DNA from: Kaistia geumhonensis
Lineage (GTDB): Bacteria > Pseudomonadota > Alphaproteobacteria > Rhizobiales > Kaistiaceae
Direction of reading: 5' to 3'
Assembly (NCBI RefSeq): GCF_030815145.1
Contig: NZ_JAUSWJ010000001.1
Location: forward strand, 4,330,501-4,394,500
DNA length: 64,000 nucleotides
Shown: one piece after another, positions 40,393-48,796 of the stretch
Numbering within the stretch: the first letter of the stretch is position 1
Layout: every line of letters starts with the position of its first letter
The notes under the pieces: generated by a model
Told to the model about the DNA's origin: nothing
Database searches by the model: none
The model's input: the letters and a program-made list of their open reading frames with translations, nothing else
Program-made: the position numbers and the translations under genes

Positions 40393-40412
40393 GCATTCAA
40401 GAGTTTTCGGCC

Positions 40413-41618
40413 ATGAACTCGTCGCTCGTCCGCTTCGCGGTCGTGCTGGGCTTGCTCAGCGCGATCGGCCCCTTTGCCATCGACATGTATCTTCCGGCCC
40501 TGCCGACGATCGGCGCTGACTTCGGCGCCGGCATCGGCCAGGTGCAGATGAGCCTCATGGTTTTCTTCGTGGCGCTCGGCGCCGGCCAGCTCGTCTATGG
40601 TCCGTTCTCGGACATGTTCGGCCGCAAGCTGCCGCTCTATATCGGCCTCGTGCTGTTCATGATCGGCAGCGTCGGCTGCGCGCTGGCGCCCTCGATCGAG
40701 ACGCTCATCGCCTTCCGCTTCGTCCAGGGGCTCGGCGCCTGCGCGGGCACGGTGGTGCCGCGCGCCGTCGTGCGCGACCTCCATACCGGACCCGAAGCGG
40801 CGAAGCTCATGTCGCTGCTGATGCTCGTCTTCAGCATCTCGCCGATCCTCGCCCCGCTCGCCGGAAGCGGCGTGATCGCGCTCGGCGGCTGGCGCGCGGT
40901 GTTCTGGGTGGTGCTGGTCGCCGCGGCGCTGGGACTCATCCTTCTGGCGCTTGCGCTCCCGGAGACGCGGCCGGTCAAGGAGCGGCGCGAAAGCAGCATC
41001 GCCGGCGCCTTCGCCGCCTATGGGCTGCTGCTGCGCGACCGGCGCTTCCTGGCGCTCTGCTTCCTCGGCGCGTTCGGTGTCTCGAGCTTCTTCGTCTATC
41101 TCGCGAATTCGTCCTTCGTGCTGATCGACCACTATGGACTGACGCCGACGCAGTACAGCATCGCCTTCTCGGTGAACGCCGTGTCCTTCTTCGGCGTCGC
41201 CCAATTGAACGGCGTGCTCGGCTCGCGCTTCGGGCTCATGCGGCTGATGCGCTTCGCCGTTACCGGCTACGCAGCGTCGATGGTGCTGCTCGTCGCGCTG
41301 TTCCTCGCCGGCTTCGACCAGCTCTCCGTCATGATCGTGCTGCTTTTCATCGCTTATGGCTTCCTCGGTCTCGTGGTGCCGAGTTCGGCCGTCATCGCGC
41401 TCGACGATCACGGCGCCATCGCCGGCACGGCCTCGGCGTTGATGGGCACGCTGCAGTTCGGCGCCGGCATCGTCATGATGGCGGTGGTGGGCCTGTTCCT
41501 CGACGGAACAGCCGTTCCGATGCTCGCTGGCATCGCCGCCTGCTCTGTGATCGCGCTGGCGCTCGCCTTCCTGACGCCGCAGCGGTCGCCCGCGCTGGCC
41601 GGGGCGCCCGCCGAATAA
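40413..41618 (+). CDS. Bcr/CflA-type multidrug efflux MFS transporter (second copy)
   Basis: 401 residues, twelve hydrophobic helices. FAIDMYLPALPTIGADF in helix 1, YGPFSDMFGRKLP between helices 2 and 3, and FRFVQGLGACAGTVVPRAVV in helix 4 fit the Bcr/CflA branch better than the copy at 15847. It is expected to export drugs or metabolites by proton antiport. The ATG giving MNSSLVRFAVVLG is used; 49 further in-frame residues upstream are not like the family. It is preceded by a terminator-like hairpin. Confidence 0.9.
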   Translation: MNSSLVRFAVVLGLLSAIGPFAIDMYLPALPTIGADFGAGIGQVQMSLMVFFVALGAGQLVYGPFSDMFGRKLPLYIGLVLFMIGSVGCALAPSIETLIAFRFVQGLGACAGTVVPRAVVRDLHTGPEAAKLMSLLMLVFSISPILAPLAGSGVIALGGWRAVFWVVLVAAALGLILLALALPETRPVKERRESSIAGAFAAYGLLLRDRRFLALCFLGAFGVSSFFVYLANSSFVLIDHYGLTPTQYSIAFSVNAVSFFGVAQLNGVLGSRFGLMRLMRFAVTGYAASMVLLVALFLAGFDQLSVMIVLLFIAYGFLGLVVPSSAVIALDDHGAIAGTASALMGTLQFGAGIVMMAVVGLFLDGTAVPMLAGIAACSVIALALAFLTPQRSPALAGAPAE

Positions 41619-41773
41619 GGCGGGCTTCCGGCTCGGCGAAGGCTGGCCGACGGCGGTCGAGGATGCCAGCATAAGCTGTGCGAATCGACATCGGCGCCGG
41701 ACGATGAGTCGCGCGCCGGTGCCGGTCTGTCCTATACCCGACGCCGCTGGGCTGGCTGACAGGGGATGTTGCG

Positions 41774-42568
41774 ATGCGCCAATATCATGACCTGATGCGG
41801 CTCGTCCTCGCGACGGGCGCGGTCAAGACCGACCGGACCGGCACCGGCACGCTGTCCGTGTTCGGCCATCAGATGCGCTTCGATCTGGCCGACGGCTTCC
41901 CGCTGCTGACGACCAAGAAGTTGCATGTGCGCTCGATCATCCACGAGCTGCTGTGGTTCATCTCCGGCGACACCAACATCCGCTATCTCAACGAGAACGG
42001 CGTCACGATCTGGGATGAGTGGGCTGACGAGAACGGCGATCTCGGCCCCGTCTACGGCAAGCAGTGGCGCTCCTGGCCGGCACCGGATGGGAGCACGATC
42101 GACCAGCTCGGCAAGGTGGTCGAGATGATCCGCCGCACGCCGGATTCGCGTCGCCTCGTCGTCTCGGCCTGGAACCCGGCAGAGATCGAGGCGATGGCGC
42201 TGCCGCCATGCCACATGATGTTCCAGTTCTATGTCGCCGACGGGCGTCTCTCCTGCCAGCTCTACCAGCGCTCGGCCGATATCTTCCTCGGCGTGCCGTT
42301 CAACATCGCCTCCTATGCGCTGCTGACGATGATGGTGGCGCAGGTGACGGATCTCGTGCCCGGCGATTTCGTACACACGCTCGGCGACGCGCATCTCTAT
42401 TCGAACCATCTGGAACAGGCGCGGCAACAGCTGGAGCGCACGCCGAAGCCGCTTCCGGTCATGAAGCTCAATCCGGCGGTCAGGCGGCTCGAGGACTTCC
42501 GCTACGAGGATTTCGAGCTCGTCGGCTACGCGCCCGACGCCGCCATCCGCGCGCCGGTCGCGGTCTAG
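41774..42568 (+). CDS. thyA: Thymidylate synthase
   Basis: 264 residues, exactly the E. coli length. The nucleophile is Cys146 in [25 protein letters not shown], the dUMP-binding [18 protein letters not shown] and the C-terminal folate-closing segment (RAPVAV) are intact. It methylates dUMP to dTMP with methylene-tetrahydrofolate, leaving dihydrofolate for FolA. The ATG follows GGGGATG. folA, usually close by, lies 5.5 kb further on. Confidence 0.98.
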   Translation: MRQYHDLMRLVLATGAVKTDRTGTGTLSVFGHQMRFDLADGFPLLTTKKLHVRSIIHELLWFISGDTNIRYLNENGVTIWDEWADENGDLGPVYGKQWRSWPAPDGSTIDQLGKVVEMIRRTPDSRRLVVSAWNPAEIEAMALPPCHMMFQFYVADGRLSCQLYQRSADIFLGVPFNIASYALLTMMVAQVTDLVPGDFVHTLGDAHLYSNHLEQARQQLERTPKPLPVMKLNPAVRRLEDFRYEDFELVGYAPDAAIRAPVAV

Positions 42569-42591
42569 TTTCGGGGAGAGGGGGAGGGGCC

Positions 42592-43596
42592 ATGCGTCGC
42601 GGGGGACTGCTGTTCATCATGCTGGCGGTGGCCGCGGGCCCCGCGCTCGCCAACGATTCGACCGCAGAACTCGGGGCCGGCGGCCTCGTCTATGTGACGA
42701 CCGAGGCGATCGCCATGACCTCGGAGGATCTTTTCATCTCGATGGACGAGGTTCGCGTCCGCTACACCTTCGAGAACAAGTCGGACCGCGACGTGACGAC
42801 GCTCGTCGCCTTTCCGATGCCGGACATCAAGGGCGCGCTCGATTTCATCGAGGCGGTGCCGGTCGACGATCCGGTGAACTTCCTCGGCTTCCGGACGACG
42901 GTCGACGGCAAGCCGGTCGAGGCAAAGGTACAGCAGCGGGCTTCGGCGCTCGGCATCGACCAGACCGCGTTCCTCACCGCGCTCGGCATTCCGCTTGCTC
43001 CCCAGCTCGACGCGACGCGCGCGGCGCTCGACAAGCTGCCGCAGGACCAGTGGCAAGGCCTGATCGACCGGGGCCTCGCGATTCCCGACGAGTTCGACGC
43101 CGGCAAGGGCTGGGAAAAACACCTGGCGCCGAACTGGATGCTTTCGACCGCCTTCTACTGGGAGCAGGTCTTTCCGGCCGGAAAGACGGTGATCGTCGAG
43201 CACAGCTATCACCCGAGCGTCGGCACGACGGCCGGCACGTCGGTCACCCAGCCGCAGTTCGGTACGAGCGATTGGGACAAGCAATACAAGGACCGCTTCT
43301 GCATCGAGGACAGCTTCATCAAGGGCGCCAGGAAGGCAGCGGCCGGCCGCGCCGAGGACGACTATCTGATGGAGTTCCGCATCGAATATATCCTCAAGAC
43401 GGCGGCGAACTGGGCCGGCGGGATCGATCGCTTTCACGTGACGATCGACAAGGGCAAGCCCGGCAATCTCATCAGTTTCTGCGGGACCGGCGTCAAGAAG
43501 ACGGGGCCGACCACCTTCGAAATGAGCGCCGAGAATTTCTATCCCGAGCGCGACCTCGACATCCTGATTCTCGCGGGCGCCAAGAGTACGAAGTGA
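42592..43596 (+). CDS. Exported DUF4424 domain protein
   Basis: 334 residues. A signal peptide (RRGGLLFIMLAVAAGPALA) is followed by a DUF4424 body: VRVRYTFENKSDRDVTTLVA, FPMPDI, and the later VEHSYHPSVG and NLISFCGTGVKKTGP. The family is periplasmic and uncharacterised. The ATG is preceded by GGGGAGGGG, 23 bases after thyA, suggesting co-transcription. A GNAT gene follows by nine bases. Confidence 0.85.
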   Translation: MRRGGLLFIMLAVAAGPALANDSTAELGAGGLVYVTTEAIAMTSEDLFISMDEVRVRYTFENKSDRDVTTLVAFPMPDIKGALDFIEAVPVDDPVNFLGFRTTVDGKPVEAKVQQRASALGIDQTAFLTALGIPLAPQLDATRAALDKLPQDQWQGLIDRGLAIPDEFDAGKGWEKHLAPNWMLSTAFYWEQVFPAGKTVIVEHSYHPSVGTTAGTSVTQPQFGTSDWDKQYKDRFCIEDSFIKGARKAAAGRAEDDYLMEFRIEYILKTAANWAGGIDRFHVTIDKGKPGNLISFCGTGVKKTGPTTFEMSAENFYPERDLDILILAGAKSTK

Positions 43597-43605
43597 GGCG
43601 CGCGG

Positions 43606-44091
43606 ATGAGTGAGGATCGCTGCCAGATTCGGGCCGCGCGGCCGGGCGACGCGGCGCTGATCCATCGCTTCGTCGCGGCGCTCGCCGCCTATGAGAAGCT
43701 GTCGCACGAGGCCGAAGCCACCGTCGCGGATTTCGACACCGCGCTGTTCGGCGAGAGCCCGCGTGTGTTCTGCGAGATCGCGAAATGGGACGGCGAGCCG
43801 GTCGGCTTCGCGCTCTGGTTCCACACTTTCTCCACCTTCCGGGGCCGGCACGGCATCTATCTCGAAGATCTCTTCGTGCTGCCCGAGGCCCGCGGGCGCG
43901 GCATCGGCAAGGCGCTGCTCAAGCACCTCGCGCGCCGCTGCATCGAGGACGGGCTCGCCCGCTTCGAGTGGTCGGTCCTCGACTGGAATGCGCCCTCGAT
44001 CGCTTTCTACGAGGCGCAGGGCGCGACGGTGATGCGCGAATGGCTGCGCTGCCGCGTCGACGGCGAGGCGCTCCGGTCACTCGGAACCTGA
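43606..44091 (+). CDS. GNAT-family N-acetyltransferase, diamine-acetyltransferase-like
   Basis: 161 residues. The layout (IRAARPGDAALIHRFVAALA, ALWFHTFSTFRGRHGIYLED, LPEARGRGIGKALL) matches the spermidine/spermine and thialysine acetyltransferase group, with the acetyl-CoA loop RGRGIG and C-terminal WNAPSIAFYEAQGA. Substrate is not certain; a small amine is plausible from the family. It is close behind the DUF4424 gene. Confidence 0.85.
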   Translation: MSEDRCQIRAARPGDAALIHRFVAALAAYEKLSHEAEATVADFDTALFGESPRVFCEIAKWDGEPVGFALWFHTFSTFRGRHGIYLEDLFVLPEARGRGIGKALLKHLARRCIEDGLARFEWSVLDWNAPSIAFYEAQGATVMREWLRCRVDGEALRSLGT

Positions 44092-44133
44092 ACGACCAAT
44101 CGGTATGGGCCGCAGCCAGCTCGGGCGACAAAC

Positions 44134-44177
44134 TTGTTGACTAGGAAACAAGACTGAACTAGTTTCCTAGTCAACAA
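44134..44177 (+). promoter_or_regulatory. Double MarR operator over the marR promoter
   Basis: Two perfect 16-base arms, TTGTTGACTAGGAAAC (44134-44149) and GTTTCCTAGTCAACAA (44162-44177), flank 12 bases. Each arm also contains an imperfect dyad of form GTTnnCTAGnnAAC, so there are two operator-like sites with centres 26 bases apart. TTGACT (44137-44142) and TAGTTT (44160-44165) spaced by 17 bases form a plausible promoter inside the repeat. The marR ATG is 11 bases further on. Confidence 0.8.
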
Positions 44178-44188
44178 AGAGGCCTCGC

Positions 44189-44647
44189 ATGTCCGACGAC
44201 CAGGCATCAAAACTGACCGCGCATCTCGGCTACTGGCTGCGCTTCGTCTCCAATCATGTATCGCAGGCCTTCGCGCGCAAGGTCGAGGCGCGCGGCGTCA
44301 CGGTGGCGGAATGGGTCGTGATGCGCGACCTTTTCGATATCGAGGCCATGGCGCCGAGCCGGCTGGCGGAGCGTATCGGCATGACGCGCGGTGCGATCAC
44401 CAAGCTGGCCGACCGGCTGATCGCCAAGGATCTCGTGGCGCGCGCCGACGATCCGGCCGACGGCCGGGCCCAGACGCTGGCGCTGACGCCGGCGGGGAGG
44501 GCGCTGGTGCCCGAGCTCGCTGCGCTCGCCGACGCGAATGACGACGAGTTCTTCGGGGCTCTGCCCCCTGAGGAACGCGCCGCGATCACCCGCATCCTGC
44601 GCGGGATCGTCGAGCGGCGCGGTCTGACACGCGTTCCGGTCGATTAG
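44189..44647 (+). CDS. MarR-family winged-helix regulator
   Basis: 152 residues. The winged helix includes APSRLAERIGMTRGAITKLADRLIAKDLV and the wing RADDPADGRAQTLALTPAG with the DxR motif. The N- and C-terminal helices would form the dimer interface. It most likely binds the inverted repeat directly upstream and represses itself and the downstream DUF1398 gene, 44 bases on. The inducing ligand is unknown. AAAGAGG precedes the ATG. Confidence 0.92.
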   Translation: MSDDQASKLTAHLGYWLRFVSNHVSQAFARKVEARGVTVAEWVVMRDLFDIEAMAPSRLAERIGMTRGAITKLADRLIAKDLVARADDPADGRAQTLALTPAGRALVPELAALADANDDEFFGALPPEERAAITRILRGIVERRGLTRVPVD

Positions 44648-44691
44648 CGCCGGAACATTCCGATCATTGATGGAAGACGAGGAGGGCTCGC

Positions 44692-45105
44692 ATGAGCGCC
44701 GACTGGAAGACTGTTGCCCGCTCCGCGCTGGAGGGCTCCGAAACCGACAGCATGAGCTTCCCGGAAGGCGTGAAGCTGCTCATCAAGGCCGGATTCGATG
44801 GCTACACCGTCGATTTCCGCCGCTCCGTCCGCACCTACTACCGGCCCGACGGCGAGACCTTCGAACTCGCGGCGGAGCCTACGCAGCCCGTCGCCGAGCG
44901 CTTCGACGCCGCCACCGTCCGCGAGGCGATCCGCGAAGCGCAATCGGGCGTGGCCGGATACACCTATCGCGGCTTCTGCGCCAAGGTCGCGCAGGCGGGA
45001 TGCGCCGGCTATCTCGTTTCCTTCCCCGGCCGCCGCGTGCTTTACTTCGGCCGCACCGCCGAGACGCATACCGAGCTGTTTCCGGGCGCGGCGAAGGTGG
45101 ATTGA
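44692..45105 (+). CDS. DUF1398 family protein
   Basis: 137 residues. LLIKAGFDGYTVDFRRSVRTYYRPDGE and AGYTYRGFCAKVAQAGCAGY are the conserved family blocks. No signal peptide or membrane segment. Function unknown; homologues are small stress- or phage-related proteins in other bacteria. It follows marR in the same direction with GAGGAGG before the ATG, so it is the likely target of that regulator. Confidence 0.85.
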   Translation: MSADWKTVARSALEGSETDSMSFPEGVKLLIKAGFDGYTVDFRRSVRTYYRPDGETFELAAEPTQPVAERFDAATVREAIREAQSGVAGYTYRGFCAKVAQAGCAGYLVSFPGRRVLYFGRTAETHTELFPGAAKVD

Positions 45106-45110
45106 GGGCT

Positions 45111-45953
45111 CTACTGCCCCTGGATATGCTCGGGAGAGAGTTTCAGCACCTCCTGGGCTCGCCTGATGGCCTCGGCATTCGCTCTCGCCTCAGCCTCGGC
45201 TGCTGATCTTGCCGCCCGGTTGGCCTTGGCATCTGCAGCGGCGCGCGGCGCCACATCAGTTGCCGCCCGCCTTGCTTCCGCTGCCGCCTCGGCTTCGGCG
45301 CTTGCTCTTGCCTTGGCCTCGGCGGCTGTCTCGGCCGCCGCTCCGTCGTCCGGGGAGGGCTGATCGCGCAGCGATGACGCCTGCTTGTCGCCTGTGCGTT
45401 CGATCCCAAGCCGCGCAATCTCATCGGCCGAGAAGGCGTGCATGTCGTCCGGCGGCGTCCTGAACATGATCGACATGACTTCGGGCGGAGTACCGAAGCG
45501 GACGAGGAAGTCGATGACATCGGCGATCGCCGTCTGGGCGGACGCCATGTCGTCTTCCGGGCCGCTGATCTGATGCACGCCGAGTTCGCCGAGGGCCGAC
45601 CGTTCGGCACCCGCCATGAAGATGTACGCGCAGGCCGAATGACACTCGGCCCCCGCCGGAATGATGGTCTTCATCGAACGGTTGTAGATGTCGTCCGCGA
45701 TGAGCAGCGCCGTCGTCGTGTCGCCGCCGGGGCTGTTCAGCGCAAGGGTCTTCGCATTCGGCGCGGCGGCCAGCACGCGCCGGAAATCGAGCGCGGAGCG
45801 GGTCGTGATCTCGCCGTCGAGCAAGATGATCGCGGTCGCGCCGTCCTGAATGATGAAGGGGCCGTATGTCCGGCTCGCGGGCTGGGCCAACCCGGGTCCG
45901 ATGCACAGCGCACACGCGATCAGGCCGATCAGTCTCGTCTTCCGCCGCGCCAT
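45111..45953 (-). CDS. Exported ClpP/crotonase-fold protein with a tail shared with the AsmA protein
   Basis: 280 residues. A signal peptide (RRKTRLIGLIACALCIGPGL, cut near AQP) precedes a ClpP-like domain (COG3904 type): ITTRSALDFRRVL, the oxyanion segment LNSPGGD (72-78), candidate nucleophile Ser107 in CHSACAYIF, and His127 in ELGVHQIS. After residue 185 comes an Ala/Glu-rich coiled coil ending in a 23-residue motif that is 21/23 identical to the end of the AsmA protein at 31303-35277. An upstream ATG at 46013 is less likely because it hides the signal peptide. Peptidase activity is inferred, not shown. Confidence 0.82.
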   Translation of the reverse strand: MARRKTRLIGLIACALCIGPGLAQPASRTYGPFIIQDGATAIILLDGEITTRSALDFRRVLAAAPNAKTLALNSPGGDTTTALLIADDIYNRSMKTIIPAGAECHSACAYIFMAGAERSALGELGVHQISGPEDDMASAQTAIADVIDFLVRFGTPPEVMSIMFRTPPDDMHAFSADEIARLGIERTGDKQASSLRDQPSPDDGAAAETAAEAKARASAEAEAAAEARRAATDVAPRAAADAKANRAARSAAEAEARANAEAIRRAQEVLKLSPEHIQGQ

Positions 45954-46155
45954 GGCCCTTCCCTCTGCGGCCGCAGAATGCACCCGGAGGCGATTGTCCA
46001 CAAGGTTCGTCACGGCTCAGTCCGGCCATGGCGGCGGTCCGGCGGGAGGCTTGGCGCCCGAAGTCGCCATATTCCAGCACGAGCCGCGCCATGTAGCAAA
46101 TTTCCGCCATTGCGGGCCGGTCCGGTCGGCCCGATAAGGGCCGCGGCAAGGCGGC

Positions 46156-47514
46156 ATGGGGACGGGGATGGCCAAGCTCAAGCGGAATCTCGGCGCGATC
46201 GAGGCCATCGGCCTGTCGCTCTCGGTGATGGCCCCGACGATGGGGATGGCGCTCAACGTCACGCTCGCCGCCGGGGCTGCGGGCACAGCGGCGCCGCTCG
46301 GCTTCGCGGTCGGAACGGTTGTCGTCGCGGTGGTCGGCCTCTCCTTCGTCTTCTTCTCCAGCCGCATCACCAGCGCCGGCTCCAGCTATGCCTATATCGG
46401 CGAGACATTCGGTCCCCGGGCCGGCTTCATCGCCGGCTGGTGCATGCTGCTGCTCTATATCGCCGGGGGCTCCGGAAGCGCGGCGCTGTTCGGCAGTTTC
46501 CTCCGCGCGGCTTTGGCGGATCATGGCGTCGACATCGGCGGCTGGTGGCTCGCACTCGGCGTCGGCGCGCTGGGCCTCGCCACTCTGTTCGGCTGGCGCG
46601 ACATGAGCGTCGCCAGCCGGCTGATGCTGATCCTGGAACTCTCCTCGATCACGGTCATCGTCTATCTCGGCATCCGCATCCTGATCGCCGTGGGCGGTGC
46701 CGAGGGGCTGAGCGCGGCACCGTTCCGGCCGGATCCGAGCATCGGCTGGTGGGGCATCGGCTATGCCGTAGTGTTCGCGGTGCTGTCCTTCGCCGGTTTC
46801 GAAGCTGCCACCACCCTGGCCGAGGAGACCCGGCTGCCCGGCCGGGCGATCCCGCTGGCGCTGGTCGGGTCGGTGGTGCTGGCCGGCGTGTTCTTCGTCT
46901 TCGCCTCCTATATCCAGGTCGTCGGCTTCGGGCTCGACAATGTGAAGGCACTCGTCGCGAGCGAGGCGCCCCTCAACACGCTGGCGCTGAAGTTCGGCAC
47001 GCTCAGGATGGCGACGGCCCTTGATATCGCGACCTCGGTGTCGGCGCTCTCCTGCGTCATCGGCACGGTCTCGGCCGGAGCGCGCATGCTGTTCGTGCTG
47101 GGCCGGGCCGGACTTTCCGCCCGCGCCGCCACGGTGAGCCCGGTGCACGGAACGCCGTCCGTCTCGGTCGGGATCGTCGGCGTGCTGATGCTGGCGGGGC
47201 TGCTTTGCTGGGCGCCGCTGATCGGGCCGACCGACTATTACGACAGCGTCGGCACGATCGGCGTCCTGGCCCTGATCGTCGCCTATATGGGCGTCACCGC
47301 CGCGGCGGCTCTCCAGGCTCTTCGCAGCGGCAGCCGGCTCTGGCTGGCGCTCGGCGTCCTGGGCACGCTCGCGATGGCCTGGCCGCTTTACAACGCTGTC
47401 TTTCCGGTGCCGGCATTCCCCGCCAACCTCTGGCCCTACATCGTGCTCGGCTGGATCGCGCTCGGGGCGGCGTTGCTGGTCGCAAGACCGGGGATCGGTC
47501 GCAGCGAGCCCTAG
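46156..47514 (+). CDS. APC-family amino acid/polyamine permease
   Basis: 452 residues, about twelve hydrophobic segments. Helix 1 (IGLSLSVMAPTMGMALNV) has the unwound-helix small-residue pattern of APC transporters, and RITSAGSSYAYIGETFGPRAGF and LSFAGFEAATTLAEET are the family landmarks of helices 2-3 and 6. Substrate unknown. An ATG four codons later, behind GGGGACGGGG, is an equally good start. It is divergent from the ClpP-fold protein gene by 202 bases, in which I see no clear operator. Confidence 0.87.
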   Translation: MGTGMAKLKRNLGAIEAIGLSLSVMAPTMGMALNVTLAAGAAGTAAPLGFAVGTVVVAVVGLSFVFFSSRITSAGSSYAYIGETFGPRAGFIAGWCMLLLYIAGGSGSAALFGSFLRAALADHGVDIGGWWLALGVGALGLATLFGWRDMSVASRLMLILELSSITVIVYLGIRILIAVGGAEGLSAAPFRPDPSIGWWGIGYAVVFAVLSFAGFEAATTLAEETRLPGRAIPLALVGSVVLAGVFFVFASYIQVVGFGLDNVKALVASEAPLNTLALKFGTLRMATALDIATSVSALSCVIGTVSAGARMLFVLGRAGLSARAATVSPVHGTPSVSVGIVGVLMLAGLLCWAPLIGPTDYYDSVGTIGVLALIVAYMGVTAAAALQALRSGSRLWLALGVLGTLAMAWPLYNAVFPVPAFPANLWPYIVLGWIALGAALLVARPGIGRSEP

Positions 47515-47586
47515 CCGCGCCGCTGACGCTTTCCTATATTGCGGGGTGTGCGGCGTCGGCGCCGCCGGAGAGATGGAGGCCCGTTC

Positions 47587-48123
47587 TTGCGATCCCTCGA
47601 AAGCTTCATCGAGCGCGTGATTCTCGCGAGTCGATGGGTTCTCGTCGTGTTCAATCTGGGCCTTGCGGCCGCTCTCGTCCTCTACGCCTTCGCGTTCATC
47701 TACAAGTTCGCGAAGCTGGTCGGCAGCGTCACCACCCTCGACGACGGCGACATGATCCTCGCCATGCTCGGCCTCATCGACGCCGCGCTGGTTGCCAGCC
47801 TGCTCGTGATGGTGATGATCTCGAGCTACGAAAACTATGTCAGCCGCCTCGACAATGTCGACGTGCAGCTTTCATGGCTCGGCAAGCTCGATTCCGGCAG
47901 TCTCAAGATCAAGGTGGCGTCGTCCATCGTCGCCATTTCGTCGATCCACCTGCTGCAGATCTTCCTGAATGCCAACCAGTACGACAACATGAAGATCATG
48001 TGGTACACGATCATGCACATGGCTTTCGTCGTATCGGCACTTCTGCTCGGCGTTCTCGACCGGATCACCGCCAAGAGCGATCCCGCCAAGGGCGGCAAGA
48101 GCGGTGCCTATGGCCAGCCCTGA
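47587..48123 (+). CDS. UPF0114 (YqhA-like) membrane protein
   Basis: 178 residues from a TTG with GGAGG nine bases upstream; this gives the family-like opening (M)RSLESFIERVILASRW. Three to four membrane helices are present with the conserved ALVASLLVMVMISSYENYVS and IKVASSIVAISSIHLLQIF. Function is unknown. The frame is open upstream but is arginine-rich and improbable. The end overlaps folA by 14 bases, so the two are probably coupled. Confidence 0.87.
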   Translation: MRSLESFIERVILASRWVLVVFNLGLAAALVLYAFAFIYKFAKLVGSVTTLDDGDMILAMLGLIDAALVASLLVMVMISSYENYVSRLDNVDVQLSWLGKLDSGSLKIKVASSIVAISSIHLLQIFLNANQYDNMKIMWYTIMHMAFVVSALLLGVLDRITAKSDPAKGGKSGAYGQP

Positions 48124-48658
48124 CGGCGACCCCTTCCGCCTTTCGCTCATCGCCGCCGTCGCCCGCAACGGCGTGATCGGCAATGACGGCGCGATGCCGT
48201 GGAAGCTTTCCACCGACCTCAAGCGCTTTCGCTCGATCACCACCGGCAAGCCCGTCATCATGGGCCGGCGGACCTGGCAGTCGATCGGCCGGCCGCTGCC
48301 CCAGCGCGTCAACATTGTCGTGACGCGCGAGCCTGGTTTCGCGGCGCCGGGCGCTGTCGTCGTGCCGACGCTCGATGCGGCGCTTTCGGCTGCGATCGCT
48401 GCTGCGGCGGCTTCCGACGTGGTCGAGGCGATCGTCATCGGCGGCGGTGAAATCTATCGCGCGCTGCTGCCTCGGGCGGAGCGGCTCTACATCACCCATG
48501 TCGACCTGGAGCCCGCAGGCGACGTGACCTTTCCGGCGATCGATCCGTCGAGATGGCACGAAGTGTCGTCGGAAGCGGTCGCCGCGGGCCCTTCCGACAG
48601 CGCGGCAACGCGTTTCGTCGTTTACGAACGCACCGATCCCGCGGCAGCTTCACGTTGA
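48110..48658 (+). CDS. folA: Dihydrofolate reductase
   Basis: 182 residues. LIAAVARNGVIGNDGAMPWKL is the N-terminal substrate site, GKPVIMGRRTWQSIGRPLP the NADPH site, and IVIGGGEIYRALLP the second nucleotide loop; all are standard DHFR motifs. It regenerates tetrahydrofolate after thymidylate synthesis. The ATG lies within the end of the UPF0114 gene; a GTG two codons earlier is possible. hflK follows after 138 bases. Confidence 0.95.
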   Translation: MASPDGDPFRLSLIAAVARNGVIGNDGAMPWKLSTDLKRFRSITTGKPVIMGRRTWQSIGRPLPQRVNIVVTREPGFAAPGAVVVPTLDAALSAAIAAAAASDVVEAIVIGGGEIYRALLPRAERLYITHVDLEPAGDVTFPAIDPSRWHEVSSEAVAAGPSDSAATRFVVYERTDPAAASR

Positions 48659-48796
48659 CAGCGCTGGTGCTTGACCCCACTTCTGGCGGCGGCGTGGCCG
48701 TGCGGACCGCGGCGGCAGACTTGCCGCTCGCTTCGCACGCGACGCCCCTCCCGGCCGGCCGATGCCTGCCGCTCAACCATGGACGAAGGAGCTGAT

